Positions 47,259 to 58,345 of a stretch of 64,000 nt of DNA are shown here, piece after piece (positions within the stretch are counted from its first letter, which is position 1; each line of letters starts with the position of its first letter). The stretch comes from Lucifuga dentata (Eukaryota; Chordata; Actinopteri; Ophidiiformes; Bythitidae). Below the pieces are notes generated by a model. That model was not told where the DNA came from. It searched no databases and worked only from the letters and a program-made list of their open reading frames with translations. The stretch covers positions 87,278 to 151,277 of the forward strand of contig VXCM01001382.1 in assembly GCA_014773175.1 (NCBI GenBank), written 5' to 3'. The translations under genes and the position numbers were made by a program.

Positions 47259-48204
47259 GAAATGGCAAGGTGCAGAGTGGAGGGGGTTTCCTCTCATCAA
47301 TAGAGAACCTATAATTTCCTCCGGGTTGAAAAGCAGCCTTAAACACAGACTCAGATCAACACTGACTCCCAAGTACTCACTCACTCATTGTCTGACACAC
47401 ACACACACACACATTGGCAGCCCTACATCACTATTGCATCACATTTAACAAAAGACAGTGAGGTCTATTTAAGAATCCTAACCCTGGTGAGATGCTGCCT
47501 TCTCAACTCTGCAAACACACACACACACATACACACAAAGCACCCACTCCCTCAATCGTATCTCTGACTGAACAAAAACAACGGAAATCCAAGTAAGATT
47601 AGAAACAATCAGTGCAAAATGATTGCATCATGTGAAGTGTGTCTGTTGGTTTAAACCAAAAAGGTTGGTGGATTTAGCTTTTGTGGAACAGGGATTTCAT
47701 GTTATCTGACATCGAGAATTTCCATTGACAGTGTTACGGATAGGTAATGCGTGGGGTGGGGGGTNGGGAGACAGAGAAGAGAGAGAGAGAGATGTGTGGT
47801 GCTTAAAGCAAATCTTTGGACCAAAATTTTCCCTTTTATTAAACTTTCTCATTCTTCCATTCAAACAATTTAACTGTTTCTAAGCAAATGATGGTATCAA
47901 CTGATCTACGTATGTAGATACATGTCATACGTATGTCTGTATGTATGTCTGCATCCTGATGCATCATAATCTGCCAAAAAAGTGATGATTGCAAAAATTT
48001 CTAAAAATGTAAATTTATTTATTTTATTTATTTATTTAAATGGGACAATGCACATTAAAACTGCAATGAAATATTTCTAATGTAAATGTGCCGGGTTAGC
48101 TAAACAGCAAATTTGCACCCGTAGTCCAGTAAAATGTAGCAGAAATACGATGTCTCCGTTCCGTTCATCTATCATCATCCTCCAAAACAAAAAAAGTAAT
48201 TCCT
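46588..48204. other. non-coding stretch rich in CA arrays
   Basis: (CA)n lies at 46930-46974, 47092-47120, 47390-47413 and 47514-47536, with a single N in G-rich sequence at 47765. No gene was recognised. Confidence 0.6.
47171..47271. repeat. (CA)n plus tail duplicated around a single N
   Basis: A CA array ending ACGCACAGAAATGGCAAGGT stops at 47220; N follows at 47221, and the array and tail recur to 47271. Confidence 0.9.
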
Positions 48205-48469
48205 GCACTGCAAAAAAGTTAATAAATAAAAATAAACAAATTTCAAAATATTTTGTCTTTTCTTGACCACTGAAAATCTCACTTTGTTAACATAAGTGAA
48301 AAAAAAATCTTCCAGTCCAGTGAAATTTTAACAAATGGAATTTTCTAGAAATAAGTGTTCATTTGAAAAAAGAAACTTTTTTTTTTTTTTTTTNTTTTTT
48401 TTTTTTTTTTGTTTTTTAAAGAAAGTAAGACTTTTAGGACATCTTAATAGGCAAAAAACAAAGTGCTGA

Positions 48470-48470
<1 letters not shown>
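48205..48470 (+). mobile_element. second AT-rich teleost element copy (CACTGCAAAAAA start)
   Basis: It begins GCACTGCAAAAAAGTTAAT, a start typical of a widespread teleost DNA element, and shares GGAATTTTCTAGAAATAAGT with the copy near 46240 in the same orientation. A T-run with N (48394) interrupts it. Confidence 0.45.
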
Positions 48471-48525
<55 letters not shown>

Positions 48526-48553
48526 TTTAAGCCTTTTTCTTGCAAGCAACTTN

Positions 48554-48593
<40 letters not shown>

Positions 48594-48620
48594 TTTAAGC
48601 CTTTTTCTTGCAAGCAACTT
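48471..48620. repeat. (AAT)n array duplicated around a single N
   Basis: (AAT)18 plus GTTTAAGCCTTTTTCTTGCA ends at 48552; after N (48553), 48554-48620 repeats the last 67 bases. Confidence 0.9.
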
Positions 48621-50590
48621 AAAGAAGGACACTCTTGGATTACCTGATCACAGCTAATTAATTTAAATTCTATAAATGGCCATAATCGAGATAAACAAAC
48701 ACACACATGGAGTTTGATTTGGTTTTACTTATCTGGTGAAAGAGGTTTTGTGGGCAAAAACAATAAATTAAATTAAATTATCCCATCTTGCTGAAGAAAG
48801 AAGATGGGCAACAAGGAGTGAAAAAAAACAAAGGGGAAGTAGGTCCCACCAGAGACTAAATTCTCCACTTTCCAATGCATAACAAACCCCNCAAAAAAAA
48901 AAAACAAAGACAGAATATTGATGAATAAATTAAATGAACTAAGTCAGCAAATTGACAAAATCTAACATTGTTTTGTCCGTGTAGCACAACTGACATGTTT
49001 CACAATCCTTTTTAGAATACTGTACAGTATTATCTGCAAAGTTTCCTAATACAAAATTAAACCAAAGTTTCCTTTTTAGACTGAAATTTTGTAGATATAC
49101 ATACATGTACTGCACATAGATAATGGAAAAGTCATAAAATCTTCTCACTTAAAGTGTAAAGCATAAAAAATTTTGGACACAATTAAGTGAAATTATTTCA
49201 ACAGAATCACCAGCTGAGAGTACTCTCTGTCCTTATCATATACTCAGACAAACAGAGAGAGAGAGAGAGAGAGAGAACAAAGTTGTAATGGTCAGGTATA
49301 AAGGGCTTTTTTGTCTATGCGTCAGTCAGAGAAGTGTGAAAGCCTATGAGCATGCAGAGAAAATGAGAGGCTTGCCACAAAGAAACATTCAGGTGGCAAA
49401 AATAATACAGCTCAGCAGCCATTCATACCACTCTCACTTTTAGCATATGAATCATACTGAATAATCAATTTTCTACCAGGGAAGAGACCTCAAAATTAGA
49501 TGGTAGCAGCACTGATAGTTGAAAAACTGAATAAATGAGTAGAGATAAAGATCTGATGTCCCAGTATTAAAGTATTTCTAAGATTTTTATTATGGCCAGT
49601 GAGCTTTTTCAAATGTTGATGCACCTGCATCACAATGGCCTGGCTCAGGCTGGATGTCGCTTCCTGCTTCAAGCAAACAATGTCACATTCCCAATAAGTT
49701 ATTGGTTAAGTAAAAACTGCCTGATGAAGACAGAATAGGAGAGGGAAAGAGGTGTGAAAGAGGAGGAGGAGGAGGAGGAAATGAACTAAACTCTGGTAAA
49801 CTGCACCTGCAGGAATCTCCTCCTGTGTATAATGAGAGTATTTAATGAGTGCACACTGCTTAACACGCCTCTGTATGAGTGTGTGTGTGTGCAAGAGTGT
49901 TTGTGTTTATGCATGCATGTGTGTGTAAGTGTGTGTGACTGAGTGTGATAATTGAATAGAGAAAGTCTTCATTCCGGCCCACAGCACCCGAGCTGAGAAA
50001 ATAACTCATGAATATATTTTGTATGTCCACTGCAAATTTCTGTTCAAGTTACTCTCCCCTATTCCTGGTGATGAGTATATAGAGAGTTCATTGACAAACT
50101 GGGGGAATAATATTGCAGTTAAGTGGTCTAATAAAAACTGGAAATATGAATAATTAAAATGTATTACTTAATCTAAATGCAGGAAGAGAATGAGTCTGTG
50201 CCGCAGAGGCCTAAATAAGCCATTCCGACTAAGAGACAATAAGCCTCAACGTTTTGGGAGTTCAATGGGACTTCCTGTAGGCTTAAACACATGACTCTGT
50301 GCATGTGTGTGTATGTGTGCGTGCGTGTGTCTGTTTGTTACAATACTGCATTTATGTAAACAATGTATGTGGCGAGACAGACAATGCAAAACAAGAAAAC
50401 AACAAATACAATTAAAATGCAATGTGGGACGGCGTAATGAGATGTTTATTGCATGGAAAAGACCAGCACATGAAAAAACTGGGAGGTGGGGGNGGGGGGG
50501 GGGGGGGGTGAGAGATGAGCAGCTCAATTTATCAAACCCCTTTGCATGGGGAGACTAATTAATTTGTTTATGCAATTGCTTTTCTATGCA
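48621..50590. other. non-coding stretch
   Basis: (GA)n lies at 49256-49276, a GGA run at 49763-49780, and a G-run with N at 50493. Positions 50515-50590 (CCCCTTTGCATGGGG, CTAATTAATTTGTTTATGCA) resemble a regulatory block with an octamer-like and a homeodomain-like word. No gene was recognised. Confidence 0.5.
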
Positions 50591-50613
50591 GTGCACGCGC
50601 GCGCACGCGCACG

Positions 50614-50639
<26 letters not shown>
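50591..50639. repeat. 49-bp alternating purine-pyrimidine tract, (CG)n into (CA)n
   Basis: GTGCACGCGCGCGCACGCGC continues as CACGCACAC and (AC)n without breaking purine-pyrimidine alternation. The CG-rich left half makes it one of the stronger candidates for left-handed DNA here. Confidence 0.9.
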
Positions 50640-50645
<6 letters not shown>

Positions 50646-50789
50646 CATATAGACACACAACACTGTCGCCGAACCAACATGTGATGGCCTGTAGCACACA
50701 CACACACTAACAAAGTATCTCTCACACACTCCTTCTCTTTATCTTTCTCTGATTCTCTCTTAATATCTGTTTTGCCTCACAGTCTTGGT

Positions 50790-51955
50790 CAGTGGTGGAA
50801 GAAGTACTCAAGCACACAAATTAGTTACTAAAGAAAAAGTACTAATACCACAAAATTCTCAAGTATACAAGTAAATGTCTGGCATTCAAAATTGTTCTTA
50901 AATACAAGCACATTACATGCATTAACATGTATGTATGCTGTTTTTACATAACAGTGTGAACAACCTCAAATTCAAGAGAGTCTGGAATGAAATAATAAAA
51001 AGGAGTCATTACAATCCGAATCTGAGACAACAAAAGTTGTTCTTAACTTTGTCAGTAGAAAAGCTTTCTAGCTCCAGTTTTTCATGCTTTCAGGCCAACT
51101 GATAGATTACATGCTCCTCTACACTACATTAGATTCTCAGGCCTTTTAACAAAGGCATTAAAATGTGATCTGCATTCAGATAAGGTAAATGTATGTCAAT
51201 GCAAGGTGTAAATGCACTGAATGCAATGCATTTCAAATGCAATCCAACCTAGCAGACCACATTAATACCTGTTCCTCCTTGTTCCATGACAAGCTTCAGC
51301 CATTTTCTTAACAAATAACTTTTTTTTTTTTTTTTTTTNTTTTTTTTTTTTTTTTTTTGCAGAACTCACTGTCCATATTCCAAGTGCAGGTATCCATTAC
51401 AGAAGTCACAACTCCTGATTCAAAATAACTTTATTAACAAGAGCAAACAGGATGGCGAGGCTGATGTTGGCAACTTGTGAGGGGATTTTATCTTAAGAGT
51501 GTGTCCCATATGGAATGCATTTACACCTGCATAGCTGTGACTGAGATAACAACGCTCAACTCACCTGGTTTTTATCTTATCACAATCCAGAAAACAAGAG
51601 TGTTTTTAAATGCAAGGTGTAAAAGTAAGTCCTGACATCAGTCAGACAGTTCTGCTGTCCAGATAGTGTATCCTGATAAAAAGAGATCATATTTAATTCA
51701 GTAAATGGGGAACTAATGACTTAATGCCATTGTGATTTTGCTAAACTCAGCCTGAAATCAAAGGTTTTTAGCAAACAACAGCAGTATTTTTTTTTATCTT
51801 ATTACATGTTAATTTAAAGTCTTAGTTTGCAAAGTACCTAGTAACTACAGACATTTGGAGAAAAGTTAAAAAAAAAAAAAAAAAAAAAATATTCCCATCT
51901 GAAATGTTGTGGTGTAGAAACAGAATGTAGCACAAAATTGAAAAATACAACTACC
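50790..51955 (+). mobile_element. teleost hAT-like MITE, copy B, with nested insertion
   Basis: It starts CAGTGGTGGAAGAAGTACTC, then AAAAGTACTAATACCACAAA and GTAAATGTCTGGCATTCAAA; late in the element come GCAAAGTACCTAGTAACTAC, TCCCATCTGAAATGTTGTGG and GCACAAAATTGAAAAATACA. Order and words match copy A. It is about 1.17 kb long, roughly 550 bp longer than copy A, and the extra length is accounted for by foreign sequence at about 51170-51660. Confidence 0.7.
51170..51660. mobile_element. MITE nested inside copy B
   Basis: The words AATGCAAGGTGTAAATGCAC (about 51200) and AATGCAAGGTGTAAAAGTAA (about 51610), with an inverted CATTTACACCTGCAT at about 51519, belong to the family also seen at 6918-7445 and 53140-53385. 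The middle aligns with 6918-7020. A T-run with N at 51339 interrupts it. Confidence 0.5.
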
Positions 51956-52963
51956 TAAAAATGTTTTTCAGTGATCTCTCTTTTTTGTCTTTGTGCTCCA
52001 TAAGTTTGATGGTGGATGAGTAGACCTTACTGAGTTGATTTTATTGTTCCTTGTGACAAAACCACAGGCAATCAAAACAGAAACCTTGAACCCTTCCCTT
52101 GTATAAAATCTCCTAAGAACAAAGAAGCATGAATAGGAATGATGATGAAGAGGAATTATTTTATTTAATTTACACCTTGTTTCATTGTTGAAGATGAATT
52201 TCAGTAAATCTGACAGCTGAATAAATTAATGATTAATAGAAGAATTTTGACCTCATGGCAAGCAAAATACCTTGGTGAAGGTGATTACCTGACTGTTTGT
52301 AAAACTAGAGAGCTCATAAGGAGGACTGCTGCAGCTGAGGATGGCTGAAGATGAGGCCTTCTAAAAGACGAGCATAAGACCGGCTTGTTTGAGCAAGACA
52401 TCAAACCAATATAACAGAGATAGAGGTGAAATTTTCAATAGAGACTAACCATGTAGGTCGCTGATCACCCATCCCCACTCTGAAAACACCCACCCGCTGA
52501 GCGCACAGACAAGCAAACAACCATTACACAATAACCAGCCATCCACCAAGACCACCACCTCCACACCCCCTTAATCCTTTGCAGGTGACTGCTGAGTCTG
52601 TGGAGAGCCACCGGGAGGAAGCTCATTTAAAACAAGAGAGGGCGAGAAAGTGTTTTGAGGAAAAGTAAACACGGAGGATGATTCAGAGTTCTGTTTTGTG
52701 GGATTGGGTTTGGAATGAGTGTCCTTTAAAATCTATTTGATGTCAGTTTTGTGAATGCTGTTTTCATGTTTCCCTCAATCACAAAAAAATATCACTTCAC
52801 TAACAACCTCTGCCCTTATAGCTGTGGGCCAGAAATATTATCTACCTGTCTGTCTGTCTGTACATGAATGTTTTTATTCGTTTAGTTCCCAGCAAGCATG
52901 AACTCCAATATCAAATGCTTTTTAAATTTGGCATAAAATGTATCGCAATTCCGTTCATCAGTA
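51956..52963. other. non-coding stretch
   Basis: A-run 51866-51888 precedes it; (CTGT)n is short at 52850-52861. No gene was recognised. Confidence 0.5.
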
Positions 52964-53117
52964 GATATACATTTTGCTGAATATATATATGAATGTATAT
53001 TAAAATGAATTTAAAAGAAATATTCTACAACCTCTGTCCATTCAGCAAATGTATATCAACCGACACATTTGCTGAATGGACAGAGGTTGTAGAATATTTC
53101 TTTTAAATTAATTTTAA
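52964..53117. repeat. 53-bp near-perfect hairpin with a second interleaved inverted repeat
   Basis: 53000-53052 and 53065-53117 are reverse complements with one mismatch in 53, around the 12-nt loop ATATCAACCGAC. In addition GATATACATTTTGCTGAA at 52964-52981 is an inverted copy (one extra T) of 53041-53057, so an alternative hairpin is possible. The near identity implies either recent origin or selection for pairing. No known element was recognised. Confidence 0.9.
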
Positions 53118-53139
53118 AGATCTTCACTGTAACAATGAC

Positions 53140-53385
53140 ATTAAGAGCCCATTTACATCCTGCATTAACATGCATTGTGTAGCTCTGTATCTGTATGCTT
53201 TGTATGGATAAAAAGAAGTAACCCTTATAATGTCATAGAGATCAGTTTCCCTGACTTTGCACTGCACCCTCTACAGCCACCAAAGCTTTTGTAGTTATTT
53301 TTACATGCAAGATAGTTCTCCCCAAGTCAAATAAACTGTGGAATCCCCTTTAATGCAAGGTTTAAATGCAAGTCCTAACATCAGA
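53140..53385. mobile_element. short MITE of the GCATTAAC family
   Basis: The left end CATTTACATCCTGCATTAAC and the right end TTTAATGCAAGGTTTAAATG are inverted relatives. The right end is followed by CAAGTCCTAACATCAG, close to TAAGTCCTGACATCAG at the right end of the nested copy at 51170-51660. Confidence 0.5.
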
Positions 53386-53907
53386 TTCATAGATACAGAG
53401 ACTGCATTTTAAATCTCACCAACAGTCTGTAATACATCCATCAGTTGTACCATGCAACCCAAAATTATAAACAGATTTCAATTGATGGTTTAAAAAGATT
53501 TAAATTTGCACAAATCTAAGTATTCCAAGTCGATATTTTGCCGTAGTGAGTTTGCATCAGGCTGCAATAACATATTCCTAACCGACCGTGTTAAAACCTC
53601 TGTGGATTTAAAGCTCAGTTACTAACAGTGTCAGTTGTTTCAGCAGAAGCCACATGCAAACTGGTGTGGCTTCTGAGGTTGGTCTGAAAGTCTCTCTAAC
53701 ACTGTTACACACATGTTTATAGATGATAAAGTAAGAGTGTGTCTTAACACACTTTTGGCAAGCCTGGGCAACTTCAGAAACACTAAAATACTGAGAGGAA
53801 AGAAACAAGTATGCATATTTGTTTGCACCTGCCTGGACAGCCAGAGGATTGATGTGCACTGGCCTCTGGTCATAGTTTAATTAAACTGCACGTCACTATG
53901 TTGCGCG

Positions 53908-53955
<48 letters not shown>

Positions 53956-54295
53956 AAACCGCAAACCAAAGACGATTTCTCTGTGTATCTGCCTATCAGA
54001 AGGTTTGTTTCGTTCACTCCTCCTTTCCCTCTGTCTGGTTTTCACTCCGTCTTTCTCTGATGCGAGGCACTTTAGACTCTTTTCACCCCACAGGAACCAG
54101 CAAATATTTGGAAGTATTTTTAGTTTTTACTGTGGGGTAGGTGGAGCTTGTAAGACCAAACAGCACAGAGTGGTCAAAGGTGACCTTCCCCAGGTGGACA
54201 TTTTGAAGTACGTGTGTTTAGCTTGATCTTGCTACATTCATCAGAATAAATTATTCAAAATCAAAAATGAAATAACATGNAAAAAAAAAAAAAAA
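53386..54295. other. non-coding stretch with one CA array
   Basis: (CA)n lies at 53910-53954. A CCCCACAG acceptor-like site (about 54095) has no convincing exon after it. N at 54280 precedes an A-run. Confidence 0.5.
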
Positions 54296-54618
54296 GATAT
54301 AGCAGCAGCAGTACAGCACAACTTGATTCTATTCTCAACACAGACCAGTATACTCCGGTTAAACAACAGAATGGTCCCACTGGAAGAAGGTAAGTTGTGT
54401 GTTTTTGATTTGAGAAAGCCCGCGCCTGTAGCAGTGTAGACTTCTTCATGGTACTTGAAATGGGGAGCAAAGAACTCACTGTAGGAACCACAAAGTTCCA
54501 ACTCTGGACAGTTCCAGGTAAAGTTGTTCCTAATTTATGTCCGACCCTTCGGTGCAAAAGTGCCTTCTGTGTTCACTGGCTGTCTTTCTGTTGCCTTTTC
54601 CTCTTTTTCACATGCACA

Positions 54619-54654
<36 letters not shown>

Positions 54655-54908
54655 AACATGCCAAATCATGCATCTTAAACTGCAGAGTGCAAAACTTTTC
54701 CTTTTCCTTTCTCTCCTCTCGTCTTTCCTCAGTGTTATCAGGATTTCCTGCAGAGCAGAGCAGTGTGTCTCCTGCTGCTGACTCGGAACTGCAGGGTCAC
54801 ACTGGAAAACTAAAGCCTCCAGTCGGCTCTCGATGTGACATTTTTTATCCTGACCTTCAAGTGGTTCAGAGTGGAATAGGTCACAGCTCAGAGAGGACTG
54901 AAAACTAG
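54296..54908 (+). CDS. candidate three-exon 3' end of an unrecognised gene
   Basis: Segment 1 (54296-54389) is open and ends GAAGAAG/GTAAGT. Segment 2 (54440-54517) follows TGTAG and ends TTCCAG/GTAAAG. Segment 3 (54733-54908) follows a long pyrimidine tract ending TTTCCTCAG and stays open for 57 codons to TAG. Splice phases agree (1,1), giving a join through NNRMVPLEEDFFMVLEMGSK and LWTVPVLSGFPAEQ and ending SGIGHSSERTEN. I do not recognise the protein. Intron 1 would be only 50 bp, which is short even for fish; intron 2 (215 bp) holds a CA array. The upstream limit is hidden by a contig join at 54280. Chance alignment of splice-like words remains quite possible. Confidence 0.25.
54612..54652. 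repeat. (CA)n microsatellite
   Basis: About 19 CA units within the putative second intron of 54296-54908. Confidence 0.95.
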
Positions 54909-57900
54909 TCAATTTGAAAAAGTCATTTTATACTGTAAGTCTGTTTAGGATGACAAAAACATGTTGCCAAGTCTGCTGCAGAAGCCATCAGATGTGGTGA
55001 AATGTGCTTCATCAGACAAACATACACCAACACAATCGGTTATCTCTTCACTGGTCAAACAAGCAAAAAGGCGTCTGGATCACTTGGCTCATAGCCACAA
55101 ACAAACGGCAGAGCATGAGAACACACATACAACCTCACACACCTCCGGCTGCTGGCGCCTGGGCAAAGCAGAGGGCCAATAATTGAAAGTTGGCTTGCTT
55201 CAGAGAGCATGACACAAAACCAAGAGGGGAACCAAGAGCATTTTCGCACTGTTTGTTAGCGGGAGTCAGTAGGTACAAGGGAGAGGTCAGAGGGGGTGTC
55301 NAGAGCATTTTCGCACTGTTTGTTAGCGGGAGTCAGTAGGTACAAGGGAGAGGTCAGAGGGGGTGTCTAGCCCTGCCTAGTGGTCAAACTCAGGGGTGGG
55401 GTAAAGGCAGGGAGAGGGTTAAGTCCTAGCTGCCATGGCTAATGCTTCAATCTTCTTGCCCCCCTCGCTACAACAACACAGGATCAACAAAGACAGGATC
55501 AACAAAGCTCCAGCCAAAATCCTCTGACGCACTGACACAGAAAATTCCCAGTCCTCCCTGGGCCGCACGGGGAACAGCAAACACACACGCACACACACAC
55601 GCACACACACACGCACACGCACACATCTCCGACTGCTTAGAGAACAACAAACAAAGGCGGTAAATACAGCTGCAGACGGCTGGGCAGATAACAGCCAATC
55701 CCTAACCCCAACTTGCTCCGTGGCTCAGTGGCTACTGACTGCCCTCTGCAGCTCGTTGCCTCGGACACGCTTTCTACGCAGCACAAACACCTGCTCCACA
55801 AGCTTCAACTCACTAAAATGCTGCATCTCTCACCAAGCAACTTTATTTCTACTCTTTTGCTACTCTAAAGCTGAGCAAACGCAGTTAACCTTCCTCTCCA
55901 TAGATGCAGTAGTTCCCTCTTTTCAAAATGAAGTTTTGCTTTTCATTTTGTCCACAATATGCGGTTGTATTGTTGTATTCTTATTGTTATTTACTGAGTT
56001 TATAACACCATGTAATGTACATTTTGCTGCTGTGCTCAAGTTTACATTTACTCACATGGATAAGTCGGTGAAGCATAAACACTCAAACACCATCAGAACT
56101 ATGTTTGCCTTTAAAATTGGTTATAAAGAATTTGACTGGGCATTACTTTAACAGCATTGAAAATGTAGAAATTAAAGTTGCTAATACTTGATTATTTGTA
56201 TTTTCAATCAATTCATTTTAGGAGTTCTTGTCTTAAAAAAAAAAAAAAAAAAANTAAAAAAAAAAAAAAAAACAGCACTACAAATAGAAAATAAGACTTT
56301 ATGTGTTTGGGATATTAAGTTTCAACCATCAATCCACTTTCCAGACTCTTTTTTTTAGTTAATTCAAGATGGAAAAATAGAATGAAGAATAAATAAAGAC
56401 TCGTGATTCAGTGCATATGTGGCTTGATAAAATTATTACAGATACAGATTGAATTATTTTGAATTTCTTAATTCTTTGTGCCGCATCTATAAACTATATA
56501 AATGCATAAAGTTGAACATAAAGTTCAATAAATGACAGACACAAACACCTCAGCACACAGGAGCAAAGAAAGGCCACGCAGGCCTGTGTGTGTAGTCGAC
56601 AGAGCCGGACATTACTGTGTTTGTGCATGCGTCTGGATGGAGAGATGGAGTGATAGACTCCCTGTGGAGGAAGAGATGGAGAGAAAGTGAGGGAGAGAGT
56701 GATAGAGGTGGCAGGAGGCACTGCAGCTCTGCTTGCAGAGGGGCGTTTGATGTAATCCAGGAAGTTAGTTCAGTAACTCCATCCCTCCGTCTTAGTGAAG
56801 GAGAGGAGAAGAAGGGATGAAGGAGGCCCTTGTCTGGAGAGCCAGGGGTTTTCCACATCTGTCCTCCGCATTGTAGCCTGCCTCTCTAAACAGCCCAGGA
56901 GTCTGTTATGGCTGGTAGAGGCGCACACACACCCACACACACACACACACACACACACAGCTGCTATGTCTGAGTGAGCCTTGTGGAACACTTTAATGCT
57001 GATTGCAGTTAAGCATTAAATCATCCATACTAAAGTTACCAGTGAGAGAAAACACATCAGGGCACAATTCATGGCTGGCCGCTGTCTGCGTTTGATGCAT
57101 ATGTGTGTTTAGTGTATTTGTGTGTGCACGTGTGCATGTTTATGCAACACCAGTCACACAAACACTGCCCTGCCTGCTGAAGGGATCCTTGTATTTTTTC
57201 CTCTCTCTTCAGTTTTTTCCTCTGGAATGCTCTCTAACATGCACTCGCCTTTTCTTTCCTCAGGATATTTGACAGGTTGCCCCCATACCCCACCCCACAC
57301 CATACCAGCAACCCACTACACTCCCACTCCAAACTCCACCACCCCCTGGCTGTAACCTGGCAACTCTTTGTGAGTTTCATGCATTCAAGGGAAAGGTGCC
57401 AGATAAACAAAGATGAGTACAATCACCAGCACATCCTTTAGAAGAACTCCTGCACATCTCCGGCTCGACTGTCTGTCTTACAGGCATGAATCAGGCTGCA
57501 TGATGGCCTGCTGTATCTGCTCATTTGTGCCCCCTGTGGTTACAAAGGAGAATGACTATATATATTTTGCACTTGAGTGGAAATGGGATTAATTTCAGGT
57601 CAAGATTCTCCAAATTCTCACAATTCAGCATGTGAAATAAAGGGAAGAATGGGTTGTTAGCAGCTGAAGAATGTAATCCTGCTATGAATAGCAAGCCTTG
57701 ATAAGGAATAAACTGCAAGTCTGCTATTACAACACAAACTTACAAGTTACAAATAGACCATTTTGAGACTTTTAATAAGCACTATTAAATAGCCAAGTAC
57801 CTGGCACAAGACAGAGCTCTTTATTCTTGGTTAGAATTTTCTCTCTGTCAGTTTCTTAGCAAAGCAGTCACTCAACATTACTTCTTTCATGCTCTCCATT

Positions 57901-58184
57901 TCAGCCATCTTATGCTCATCTCAGCGGGCTGACATGCCATTGTAGTGGGCGTTTGACAGTCAAACACATTTCAATGTAATTGCCACCTCATAACGTCATA
58001 ATTACCATAGACGCTACAGCACTCACATCTGAGAGGCTTGACAATAATGGGAAAGCTATAATGATAGGTGTGTATCATGACACACACACAGACACAAACA
58101 CACATACACACATGTGGGGCACAGCAGCTTTGTTCCCACATGTCTACCCTGGCCCTGTTTGTCTTTGCCATTTCTCTTCATGTA
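54909..58184. other. non-coding stretch
   Basis: It holds a CA/CACG array (55581-55624), an A-run with N at 56254 and (CA)n at about 56930-56960. A 143-codon plus-strand frame (55720-56151) with one hydrophobic stretch has no recognised similarity and is treated as chance. No gene was recognised. Confidence 0.5.
55235..55367. repeat. 66-bp direct duplication around a single N
   Basis: 55235-55300 equals 55302-55367, with N at 55301. Assembly join. Confidence 0.9.
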
Positions 58185-58345
58185 GATATCTCCCATTTAA
58201 TTCAATTAAAACTTTTAAACAACCTAATTGGAAACAACTGCCTGGAAAAATTAAATTACATAAACAAAACTATTCTGACAGATTACGTCTAATATTAGGC
58301 ATCTGGGCCTTATTAGGCTCCAGTAATAACAGCAACAGCACACAG
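58185..58345. promoter_or_regulatory. candidate conserved non-coding element
   Basis: TTTAATTCAATTAAAACTTT, AACCTAATTGGAAACAACTG, AATTAAATTACATAAACAAA and CTAATATTAGGCATCTGGGC make a 160-bp simple-repeat-free block rich in ATTA and AATTA cores. Unproven. Confidence 0.25.

Noticed and set aside
46692..47314. Frames of 150-172 codons on both strands
   Set aside because: Their length comes from (CA)n/(GT)n read as Thr-His or Cys-Val repeats and from a duplicated assembly join.
54440..54560. CIDE-N domain gene
   Set aside because: Only LEED...FMVLE...K is reminiscent; the intervening and following conserved parts of the domain are absent.
55720..56151. 143-codon plus-strand frame with a hydrophobic stretch
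   Set aside because: It is the longest frame free of simple repeats, but it has no recognised family, no splice or promoter context and AT-driven composition. Chance is the simplest explanation in 64 kb.
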